A stretch of 64,000 nt of DNA. Origin: Phyllobacterium sp. T1293 (GTDB lineage Bacteria > Pseudomonadota > Alphaproteobacteria > Rhizobiales > Rhizobiaceae). The notes below the pieces were generated by a model. The model did not search any database and had not been told where the DNA came from. It saw only the letters and a list, made by a program, of their open reading frames with translations. The stretch spans positions 315,001-379,000 of the forward strand of contig NZ_CP088273.1 in NCBI RefSeq assembly GCF_020731415.2, in the 5' to 3' direction. The position numbers and the translations under genes were made by a program. Shown one piece after another: positions 27,046-35,178 of the stretch; within the stretch, counting starts at the first letter, position 1; each line of letters begins with the position of its first letter.

Positions 27046-27761
27046 GACGCTGCATTGCCGATTGTGCGTGGTTCGTGGTTCGACAAGCTCACCATGAGGG
27101 AGAGTGGTGATGAAAGGGAGCTAGGTTCTGCAATGGTGGAGATTGGTTTTGCAATCAAACCAAACCCCTCATCCTGAGCCTGTCGAAGGGCGCAACCATG
27201 GTTTTGCAAGCATTCACCAGTTGCGGAATATATCTCCTCATTACCACGCCCGCTTTTGCGTCTGGCTATTGATGAGGTGGGAAAGACGGGCGATCCAAAA
27301 GGGGAACGCGGAAGTCTTGGTATTGGTAGTGTAATCAGTGCGTTCCCCGGAGATTTTCCTGTTTCAATCAAGAAAATAACCGGATCACCCGTCCCGATGA
27401 CTGGTTTTACCCTTTTGAGATAAAACCTTTCCCATGCGGTTGGGGTCTCCCCGCAGACGAAATCACCGATCCTTTCCTGACTTCAGAAAGTTTCCGGAGC
27501 ATTCCCGCCGGAAAGGACACCATCAGAATAAGCGAGGTGGGATGGTGTTGGATAAGTTGGCATGATTTATTTTGAAAATGGGTGGTTGCATGAATGTTGT
27601 GCGTGGTTCGACAAGCTCACCATGAGGGAGAGGGAGGATTGCAAAGATAATCGCCGACATTTCAGATCACAGATGTTGCAGCGTGTCCCCAATACAAAGC
27701 TGCATCAAGCATCATCTTACGTTCCCTACTTCGGGGGCGGGCAAGATGCTGCATGCAATAC
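27046..27761. repeat. Long gene-free stretch with repeat fragments
   Basis: No convincing gene. It holds a left arm of the long hairpin repeat at 27063-27110, a CATCCTGAGCCTGTCGAAGG-type repeat at 27167-27195, and another left arm at 27600-27635. A small dyad TTTCCGG/CCGGAAA lies at 27491-27514. Short open frames here are made of repeat sequence. Confidence 0.65.
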
Positions 27762-29432
27762 TCAATTATTCAGCGCGCGCAGGCGGGTTGTGTTGAGCAG
27801 GCCCTGTTCTTCCAGTACCGGATAGGCCATGGCGGCGAGAAGTGAGTTGATCTGCTTCAGGTCGCGGATGGTGTCCAAGTGGATCGAGCTGGTTTCCAGA
27901 CTACGCAGCGTGCCCTCGCGCAACCGGCTGAAATGGCGCTGGCTGCTCTGCTTTTCCAGATCGCGCAGGTGGTCCTTTTCCAGAACCAGCTGGTGCGCCA
28001 TTTCGCTGTCACGCGAAACGAGCACGTTGAACGCCATACGCGCATTGGTTAGCACTTTGGCGTGGAAGTTGCTGAGTTCCAGCCAGCCCTCATCGGTGAA
28101 TTTGAGGTTGCGGTCCATCTTCTTCTGCACCAGCGCCAGCATGTTGCGCACGATGATATCGCCGACCTGTTCAAGCTTGACGCAGGCGCCGAGCAGTTCC
28201 TGCGCACGGCTAACCTCCTGCGGGGAAAGCGAGCGGGTCGTCAGTTTGGCAAGATAAAGCTTGATGGCCGCATGCTTGCGGTCAACCTTGTCATCAAGCC
28301 CGGATAGTTCGTTGATGCGGGGCTGCTCGGGGTTTTCGTAAAGGCCGATGACCCGCTGCAGCATGATTTCCACAGTTTCGCAGACGCGCACGGTCTCGCG
28401 GGTGGCATTGGCAAGTGCAAGATTAGGCATATCCAGCACGCTTTCATCCAATGCGCTCATTTCCGCCTGTTCCAGCGATGGAGCCTGCGGTGCAGGGGCG
28501 TTGAGTGCCACAATCGCCTTGGTGGCTTTCAGGACAAGACCCGACAGCGGCACACCGGCAAGCAGAATGATCACATTGAAGAGGATATGGGCGTGGATAA
28601 TCTGGTCGGTTGGAGCCGAGCCAAGGAAAGCCACGGATGGTTTGAAGGTGAGATAGGCGATCAAAATGATCAGCGAACCGGCGCCGCGCATCAGAAGATT
28701 GCCCATGGGCACAATACGCGCCTGTGGTGCGGCGTTACGGGTGAGCAGCGGCGCAATGAAGGACGAGCCGAGATTGACGCCGAACACCATGACCACGCCC
28801 AGTTCCGGCTCGATCAAGCCGCGCGAGGCGAAGGTGACGAGCAGCAGGATGGCGGCGATGCTCGAATGAAACAGCCATGTCATCAGCGCGGCCAGCATGA
28901 AGGCGGTGATCGGGTCAGTGTTCAGATAGCTGACGATAACCGGCAGGAGATCGCTGTTGCGCAAGGGTTCTGTGGCCTGACCGGTCATCTCAAGCGAAAG
29001 CACGAGCAGGCCGATGCCCACGAGAATGCGGCCAATTTGGCGCCAGTCGCCGCGCTCGGTCGACATGAAAATGACTGTACCGGCGAGAAGACAGACGGGA
29101 ACCAGCAGTGTCAGATCAAAACTGAGGATGAGAACCACAAGCGCCGAACCCACCTCGGCACCGCGCACGGCCATAAGGCCGGAAATGCCGCTGACAATGC
29201 CAGAGCCCACGAAGGAACCAACAAGCAGACTGACCGCCGTTGAACTCTGCAGGGCGATGGAAAGCATCGTTCCCCAAAGGACAGCGAGAACCGGATTGTG
29301 CAGGACGCCGCGCAGGCTTTGGCGCATGCGCTCACCATAGGCGCGCTCGACGCCGGTGCGAACCATGCGGGTCGCCCACAATAAAAGAGCCACTGCACCA
29401 GCAAGATGCAATAAAACTGTCGAACCGTTCAC
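27762..29432 (-). CDS. Na+/phosphate cotransporter family protein with C-terminal PhoU-like domain
   Basis: A 556-residue protein. The N-terminal ~310 residues hold two inverted Na/Pi (NptA/PF02690) repeats with the QSSTAVSLLVGSFVGSGI motif and its partner HSSIAAILLLVTFASRGL. These serine-rich turns bind phosphate and sodium. A cytoplasmic helical PhoU-like domain follows (residues ~350-545: LDDKVDRKHAAIKLYLAKL...). It resembles E. coli YjbB, a phosphate exporter. I prefer GTG at 29432, with AGGA 9 bp upstream, over TTG at 29441, where the spacing is zero. It is a single gene next to dnaG, in the opposite direction. Confidence 0.88.
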   Translation of the reverse strand: MNGSTVLLHLAGAVALLLWATRMVRTGVERAYGERMRQSLRGVLHNPVLAVLWGTMLSIALQSSTAVSLLVGSFVGSGIVSGISGLMAVRGAEVGSALVVLILSFDLTLLVPVCLLAGTVIFMSTERGDWRQIGRILVGIGLLVLSLEMTGQATEPLRNSDLLPVIVSYLNTDPITAFMLAALMTWLFHSSIAAILLLVTFASRGLIEPELGVVMVFGVNLGSSFIAPLLTRNAAPQARIVPMGNLLMRGAGSLIILIAYLTFKPSVAFLGSAPTDQIIHAHILFNVIILLAGVPLSGLVLKATKAIVALNAPAPQAPSLEQAEMSALDESVLDMPNLALANATRETVRVCETVEIMLQRVIGLYENPEQPRINELSGLDDKVDRKHAAIKLYLAKLTTRSLSPQEVSRAQELLGACVKLEQVGDIIVRNMLALVQKKMDRNLKFTDEGWLELSNFHAKVLTNARMAFNVLVSRDSEMAHQLVLEKDHLRDLEKQSSQRHFSRLREGTLRSLETSSIHLDTIRDLKQINSLLAAMAYPVLEEQGLLNTTRLRALNN

Positions 29433-29824
29433 TTGAGCCAATCCTGACTAGGTGGAAAAATGCGGTAGACAACCAGACGAATTCTAGTTGCTAATTATTA
29501 AGATAACATATCATTCCAAAAGGGGAAAAAATATGTTCCGGCTAAGAAGAATTGTGTCGTTTTTGGCAAAGTGTAACAGTTTTATGACAGTTTTTTGATG
29601 AATCGGAAATAATGAGCCGGCTTTCTATAAGGCGAGCCGATATGTTGATAAGGCGAGCTGATATTTAAATCAGAATCGGTGTGATGAGCAGGGGATGATT
29701 GTCTTGCAGGTCTTTCACCGCCACACGATATAATGCAATATGGATTTGGTTCTGCAGGTCGCTGTCAGAGCCATCAAAACAGTGCGGTTTTTAGAACCGC
29801 CAGATTGAGCGAACGAAGAACAGC
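29433..29824. other. Divergent intergenic region before dnaG
   Basis: AT-rich region of ~390 bp. It contains a short imperfect tandem repeat, TAAGGCGAGC(C/T)GATAT, at 29627-29642 and 29648-29663. No gene is seen; both promoters must be here. Confidence 0.5.
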
Positions 29825-31777
29825 ATGCGATTTCCACCATCCTTTCTCGACGAGATCAGGGAGCGTGTACCGATTTCCAGTGTGATCGGCACGCGGGTGT
29901 CATTCGACCGGAAAAAAACCAACGCGCCGAAGGGTGATTTCTGGGCATGCTGTCCGTTCCATGGTGAGAAGTCGCCGAGTTTCCATTGTGAGGACCGCAA
30001 GGGCCGCTACCATTGCTTCGGTTGCGGAGTGACGGGCGATCATTTCAAGTTCCTGACGGAGCTTGAAGGCCTGAGTTTTCCGGAAGCCGTGCAGCGTGTG
30101 GCTGATATGGCGGGTGTTCCCATGCCGGCGCGCGATGCCGAAATGGAAATACGCGAGGCCAAACGCGCAACACTCTATGACGTCATGGATATGGCGACGA
30201 AATTCTTCGAGGAGCAGTTGCAGTCGGCGGCAGGTGCCAAGGCGCGCGCCTATCTGCGTGATCGCGGGCTTTCGGCGACGACGCAACATGCCTATCGTCT
30301 GGGCTATTCACCTGAGAGCCGTAATGCGCTGAAGGAACATCTGGCACTGAAAGGCGCAACCCGGGAGCAGATCGAGGCTTGCGGTCTGGTGGTCTATGGC
30401 GACGACAAGCCGGTTTCCTATGACCGGTTTCGGGATCGCATCATGTTTCCGATCGAGGATTTGCGCGGGCGGGTCATTGCCTTTGGCGGCCGGGCGCTGA
30501 CGCCCAATGCACCGGCCAAATATCTGAACTCCAACGAAACCGAGCTTTTCCACAAGGGCAAGGTGTTGTTCAACGCTTTGCGTGCGCGCAGATTTGCCCA
30601 GCCGCAGGCGGGGCAGGCGGCCAAATCAGTTATTGCCGTTGAAGGCTATATGGATGTCATCGCGCTGGCGCAGGCGGGTTTTGGCCAAGCCGTTGCACCG
30701 CTGGGTACTGCGCTGACGGAAGACCAGCTTGATCTCCTCTGGCGCATGTCACCGGAGCCGGTCCTGTGTTTTGATGGCGATCAGGCGGGGATCAAGGCCG
30801 CTTACCGCGCCATTGATCTTGCCATGCCCGCCCTGAAGCCGGGCCGGTCGCTGCGCTTTGCCGTGCTACCCGAGGGCAAGGACCCGGATGATCTGGTCAA
30901 GGCATCGGGGCCGCAGGCTTTTCAGGCGGTGCTTGATGATGCACGTCCGCTCGCCGACATGCTGTGGGCACGCGAAACCAGCGGCGGCGTGTTTGACACG
31001 CCCGAACGGCGGGCTGAACTGGAATCCCGGCTCAAGCAGATGACGGCGCTGATTGCCGATGAAAATGTGCGCCGCCATTATGCGCAGGATGTGCGCGAGC
31101 GTATCCAGCAGTTCTTCGGATCAAACCAGCGCAACAACAATAATCGCCGTGATGGCGAGCAGCGCGGCAATGGGCAGAACGGTTATGGCCAGCGGGGCCG
31201 GGGCGCGGCATCGGGACGGCTGGCGGTTTCCGACAGTCTGGCCCGCTCGGTGCTGGTCAAGACAACATCAGCCGCGCCGCCTTTGCGCGAGACCGCTATA
31301 TTGATGACGCTGTTCAATCATCCCCGGTTGATCGAAGAGGATTTTGAAACGGTTGTGCGGCTGGAATTCAGCCACCCGGATCTGAAGCGCTTTCATTCGG
31401 CCATGCTGAATGCGCTGGCCGAGCACCATGTGGTGGATGGCGCTGAAATGCGCAAAGCCATGACCGAGGCCGGACATGGCACGCTGATCGAGGCGCTGGA
31501 AGCGCTTGCCCGGCGGGCGCGCATGTGGACGGCGACCGCAGAAGCCGCTGAAGAGGACGCGCTGGAAGCATTACGGCAGGCCGTTCACTTGCATCAGCGC
31601 GCAAGCACACTACATAAAGAGCTGAAAGTAGCTGAAACCGCGTTGGCCACCGATACAACCGACGAAAACCTGAACCGGCTGCTCGATATTCAGAACGATA
31701 TCCGTAACGCGCAAGCTACGGAAGCACTGATCGAGGGCTTCGGAATACCCTCCGGACGCTCCGGAAAGGGTTTTTGA
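29825..31777 (+). CDS. dnaG: DNA primase
   Basis: A 650-residue primase that makes RNA primers at replication forks. The N-terminal CHC2 zinc finger is visible as CCPFH...CFGCG (about 42-70). The catalytic Toprim core includes VIAVEGYMDVIAL (Glu) and LCFDGDQAGIKAAY (Asp-x-Asp), with the RNA-polymerase-like RFRDRIMFPIEDLRGRVIAFGGR before it. A flexible Asn/Arg/Gly/Gln-rich linker (~435-465) precedes the C-terminal DnaB-interacting helical domain. Length is normal for alphaproteobacteria. GAAGAA upstream is a weak ribosome-binding site. rpoD follows after ~300 bp, the conserved macromolecular synthesis arrangement (without rpsU here). Confidence 0.97.
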   Translation: MRFPPSFLDEIRERVPISSVIGTRVSFDRKKTNAPKGDFWACCPFHGEKSPSFHCEDRKGRYHCFGCGVTGDHFKFLTELEGLSFPEAVQRVADMAGVPMPARDAEMEIREAKRATLYDVMDMATKFFEEQLQSAAGAKARAYLRDRGLSATTQHAYRLGYSPESRNALKEHLALKGATREQIEACGLVVYGDDKPVSYDRFRDRIMFPIEDLRGRVIAFGGRALTPNAPAKYLNSNETELFHKGKVLFNALRARRFAQPQAGQAAKSVIAVEGYMDVIALAQAGFGQAVAPLGTALTEDQLDLLWRMSPEPVLCFDGDQAGIKAAYRAIDLAMPALKPGRSLRFAVLPEGKDPDDLVKASGPQAFQAVLDDARPLADMLWARETSGGVFDTPERRAELESRLKQMTALIADENVRRHYAQDVRERIQQFFGSNQRNNNNRRDGEQRGNGQNGYGQRGRGAASGRLAVSDSLARSVLVKTTSAAPPLRETAILMTLFNHPRLIEEDFETVVRLEFSHPDLKRFHSAMLNALAEHHVVDGAEMRKAMTEAGHGTLIEALEALARRARMWTATAEAAEEDALEALRQAVHLHQRASTLHKELKVAETALATDTTDENLNRLLDIQNDIRNAQATEALIEGFGIPSGRSGKGF

Positions 31778-32082
31778 CGGAATTGATTCGCTTTTTTGCC
31801 CCGAATCAGTTGAGTCGGGGTTGACGTGGGTGAATAATGACGGAATCAGATTGCGCGGAATTGAAAATATTGCGTTGATGTTTGTAGGTTTGGCTGAAAA
31901 ACCTGTAAATACGGCAAATATACAATGTGCTCGCCATCGGAATAACAAGGTTAATCCGGCATTAACGGGATTTCGGCTAGTCGATCATTTACTACCTTGA
32001 CGCTGCAGGGGAACCGGTGCGCCACCGCACTCGTTAGTTCCCATGCATGAACAAAGCGAAACGTCGCTTGGAGACATAGAAT
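31778..32082 (+). promoter_or_regulatory. dnaG-rpoD intergenic region
   Basis: About 305 bp. A dyad CCCCGA/TCGGGG lies at 31799-31820. TTGACG boxes occur at 31821 and 31996, the latter a candidate -35 for rpoD. A possible second hairpin is CGAAACGTCG just before the gene. No coding sequence is seen. Confidence 0.4.
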
Positions 32083-34107
32083 ATGGCAACGAAAGCAAAG
32101 GAAAACGAAGAAGTAGAAGTCGAGCGCGAAGGCGCGCCGGACGGACCGCTTCTCGACCTTTCCGATGACGCTGTCAAGAAGATGATCAAGCTCGCCAAGA
32201 AGCGCGGCTATGTGACGATGGACGAGCTTAATGCCGTTCTTCCGTCCGAAGAGGTCACTTCCGAACAGATTGAAGACACGATGGCTATGCTCAGTGATAT
32301 GGGCATCAATGTTGTCGAGGATGACGAACAGGACGCGGACGCCGAAGAGGCTGACAATAGCGACGACGAGAGCGATGCACGCGAACTCGCCGACGCAACC
32401 GGCACAGCCGTCGCACCAACCGTCACCAAGAAAGAACCGACCGATCGTACCGACGACCCTGTTCGCATGTATCTGCGCGAGATGGGCACCGTCGAGCTTC
32501 TGTCGCGCGAAGGCGAGATCGCCATCGCCAAGCGGATCGAGGCCGGGCGCGAGACGATGATCTCAGGGCTGTGCGAAAGCCCGCTGACCTTTCAGGCCAT
32601 CATCATCTGGCGCGATGCCTTGAATGACTCGCAGATTCTTTTGCGCGAAATTATCGATCTTGAAACCACCTATGCGGGCCCTGAAGCCAAGCAGGCGCCG
32701 GTGATCGAGCGCGTCGAGGAAGAAAAGCCTGCCGCTGGCAATGACCGCTCGCGCAGCCGCCGCGACGATGATGACATTACCAATGTCGGTGGTGATACGC
32801 CCGTTGAAGACGATGATGATGAGGACGATGAAGCCAATCTGTCGCTTGCCGCGATGGAAGCTGAACTGCGTCCGCAGGTCATGGAAACGCTCGACGTTAT
32901 CGCCGATACCTATAAGAAGCTGCGCAAGCTGCAGGACCAGCAGGTGGAAAACCGCCTCGCTGCCTCGGGTTCCCTGTCGCCAAGCCAGGAGCGCCGCTAC
33001 AAGGAACTGAAGGATCAGCTGATCAAGGCAGTGAAGTCACTGTCGCTGAACCAGAACCGTATCGAAGCGCTGGTCGCCCAGCTTTATGACATCAACAAGC
33101 GTCTGGTGCAGAATGAAGGCCGCCTCTTGCGTCTTGCCGAATCCTATGGCGTGCGCCGCGAGGACTTCCTGAAGGAATATCAGGGCAACGAGCTTGACCC
33201 GAACTGGCTGAAGGCCGTTTCCAACCTCACCACCCGTGGCTGGAAAGAGTTCACCAAGAACGAAAAAGACACGATCAAGAACCTGCGCACGGAAATCCAG
33301 AACATGGCGCAGGAAACTGCGATCTCGATTTCGGAATTCCGCCGCATCGTCAATCAGGTGCAGAAGGGCGAGCGCGAAGCGGCGCTGGCCAAGAAGGAAA
33401 TGGTCGAGGCAAATCTGCGTCTCGTTATTTCCATCGCCAAGAAGTACACGAACCGCGGTCTGCAGTTCCTCGATCTCATTCAGGAAGGCAATATCGGCCT
33501 GATGAAGGCGGTCGACAAATTCGAATATCGCCGTGGTTACAAGTTCTCGACCTATGCCACATGGTGGATTCGTCAGGCGATTACCCGTTCGATCGCCGAT
33601 CAGGCGCGCACTATCCGTATTCCGGTGCATATGATCGAAACGATCAACAAGATCGTCCGCACATCGCGCCAGATGCTGCATGAAATTGGCCGTGAACCGA
33701 CACCGGAAGAACTGGCTGAAAAGCTGGCCATGCCGCTTGAAAAAGTGCGCAAGGTTCTGAAGATCGCCAAGGAACCGATTTCGCTGGAAACGCCGGTGGG
33801 TGATGAAGAAGATTCGCACCTTGGCGATTTCATCGAAGACAAGAATGCGCTGCTGCCAATCGATGCAGCCATTCAGGCGAACCTGCGTGACACGACAACC
33901 CGGGTTCTGGCTTCGCTGACCCCGCGTGAGGAACGCGTTCTGCGCATGCGTTTTGGTATTGGCATGAACACCGACCATACGCTTGAAGAAGTCGGCCAGC
34001 AGTTCTCGGTTACGCGCGAGCGTATCCGCCAGATCGAAGCGAAAGCACTGCGCAAGCTCAAGCACCCGAGCCGCTCGCGCAAACTGCGCTCGTTCCTCGA
34101 CAGCTAA
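32083..34107 (+). CDS. rpoD: RNA polymerase primary sigma factor (sigma 70 / RpoD)
   Basis: A 674-residue housekeeping sigma factor. Region 1.1 is at the N terminus ([23 protein letters not shown]), followed by an acidic spacer. Region 1.2 ([30 protein letters not shown]), the non-conserved insert, and regions 2.1-2.4 ([62 protein letters not shown]) follow. Region 3 is next, and region 4.2 has the -35-reading HTH ([33 protein letters not shown]). Two Asp/Glu-rich tracts (about residues 85-100 and 240-260) mark the insert. GGAGA lies 8 bp before the ATG. It ends in a perfect terminator. Confidence 0.98.
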   Translation: MATKAKENEEVEVEREGAPDGPLLDLSDDAVKKMIKLAKKRGYVTMDELNAVLPSEEVTSEQIEDTMAMLSDMGINVVEDDEQDADAEEADNSDDESDARELADATGTAVAPTVTKKEPTDRTDDPVRMYLREMGTVELLSREGEIAIAKRIEAGRETMISGLCESPLTFQAIIIWRDALNDSQILLREIIDLETTYAGPEAKQAPVIERVEEEKPAAGNDRSRSRRDDDDITNVGGDTPVEDDDDEDDEANLSLAAMEAELRPQVMETLDVIADTYKKLRKLQDQQVENRLAASGSLSPSQERRYKELKDQLIKAVKSLSLNQNRIEALVAQLYDINKRLVQNEGRLLRLAESYGVRREDFLKEYQGNELDPNWLKAVSNLTTRGWKEFTKNEKDTIKNLRTEIQNMAQETAISISEFRRIVNQVQKGEREAALAKKEMVEANLRLVISIAKKYTNRGLQFLDLIQEGNIGLMKAVDKFEYRRGYKFSTYATWWIRQAITRSIADQARTIRIPVHMIETINKIVRTSRQMLHEIGREPTPEELAEKLAMPLEKVRKVLKIAKEPISLETPVGDEEDSHLGDFIEDKNALLPIDAAIQANLRDTTTRVLASLTPREERVLRMRFGIGMNTDHTLEEVGQQFSVTRERIRQIEAKALRKLKHPSRSRKLRSFLDS

Positions 34108-34130
34108 GCGTTATATCGCCGGTTAAAATG

Positions 34131-34168
34131 AAAACGGGATGGGTGAAAACCCATCCCGTTTTGTGTTT
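34131..34168 (+). terminator. rpoD terminator
   Basis: AAAACGGGATGGGT (34131-34144) and ACCCATCCCGTTTT (34149-34162) form a perfect 14-bp stem with a GAAA tetraloop, followed by GTGTTTT. Confidence 0.92.
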
Positions 34169-34204
34169 TAGATGACAGTGGCAGACATGTTGGGTGTGGT
34201 TTGG

Positions 34205-34457
34205 CGGTTCGTGGTTCGACAAGCTCACCATGAGGGAGAGTGAGGATGCAACGCTAATCGCAGAGTTTGCAGCGCAAGGGTGCAGAATGTGACTCCCTTT
34301 CATCACCTCTCTCCCTCATGGTGAGCTTGTCGAACCACGAACCGGCGGAAATCACCCCCCTCTGTCCTGTCGGACTACCGGGGCGAGCCACGGGTCTCGC
34401 CCGTCCTTCGGACCCCCCCGTGTGGGGGAGATGTCCGACAGGACAGAGGGGGGTGAA
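34205..34457. repeat. Interspersed repeats downstream of rpoD
   Basis: A complete long hairpin repeat has arms at 34205-34240 and 34309-34344, perfectly complementary. It is followed directly by a CACCCCCCTCTGTCC-type element at 34353-34455, whose arms enclose a GGGCGAGCC...GGTCTCGCCC hairpin. No gene lies in the ~420-bp gap. Confidence 0.85.
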
Positions 34458-34524
34458 TACATCCACCAACAGTGCCATCACAAAACCATGCGTTATACCG
34501 CAGTCATAGGCTTGTCTGGTCAGC

Positions 34525-35049
34525 TCAAATCGACGGCTCGTCCGATTTCTTATCGCCTTTCTCCTTGGCCATGATCTTGTCGATATAGGCAAGGAAGAGG
34601 GCGGAGAAGACGAAGGCGAGATGGATCACCGTGAACCATGTCAGCTGTTCGGTTGAGTATTTCGTCAGATTCAGGAACACCTGCAAGAGGTGGATCGATG
34701 AGATGGCGACGATGGTCGAGGCTACCTTGATCTTGAGCGATCCGGCATCAATCGTGCCGAGCCAATGGACATCATCAGCCTGATCGAAACGGCTGACGAA
34801 GTTTTCGTAACCGGAAATGATCACCATCACCACGAGGCTGGCAACCAGCGCTGCATCAATAAGCCCAAGCATTTTGAGGATTGTTTCGGTTTCATCAAGA
34901 GTAGTGACCTTCATGACGAAATCGAAGAGCTTACCGGCGAACGAGAAAGCATAGATCGCCAGCGCGATTGCCAGCCCGAGATAGAACACGACAAGCAGCC
35001 AGCGCGAGGCGAGAATGATGCTTTCGATAAAAACTTCGATACGTTTCAT
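34525..35049 (-). CDS. yqhA: YqhA family (UPF0114) membrane protein
   Basis: A 174-residue inner-membrane protein with four predicted helices (around RWLLVVFYLGLAIALAIYAF, LIDAALVASLVVMVIISGYENF, VASTIVAISSIHLLQVFLNL and WFTVIHLAFVFSALFLAYIDKIMA). The GYENFVSRFD and DAGSLKIKVASTIVAISSI segments are the family's conserved core. The C-terminal tail is charged and cytoplasmic. I chose the ATG at 35049, since family members begin just before the ASRWLL helix; the longer ATG at 35079 has no ribosome-binding site. Function is unknown. It stands alone. Confidence 0.85.
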   Translation of the reverse strand: MKRIEVFIESIILASRWLLVVFYLGLAIALAIYAFSFAGKLFDFVMKVTTLDETETILKMLGLIDAALVASLVVMVIISGYENFVSRFDQADDVHWLGTIDAGSLKIKVASTIVAISSIHLLQVFLNLTKYSTEQLTWFTVIHLAFVFSALFLAYIDKIMAKEKGDKKSDEPSI

Positions 35050-35129
35050 AAACAACTTATTCCAATTGGTTTCCTGCATGAGATAGCGATGCAGATGACG
35101 AACTCAAGACAAAACCACCTATAATCACA

Positions 35130-35158
35130 AAAAACCCGGGTCGAAGCCCGGGTTTTTC
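35130..35158 (-). terminator. Terminator of the OmpA-family gene
   Basis: AAAAACCCGGG (35130-35140) and CCCGGGTTTTT (35147-35157) form the stem. On the minus strand it is followed by TTTTTTGTG. Confidence 0.88.
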
Positions 35159-35178
35159 TGTTTCAATGTCCGATCGGC

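Noticed and set aside
26712..27371. 219-codon minus-strand frame at the end of the TetR gene
   Set aside because: It runs through repeat sequence (SLMVSLSNHEP-type products arise from the hairpin repeat) and lies opposite the TetR gene.
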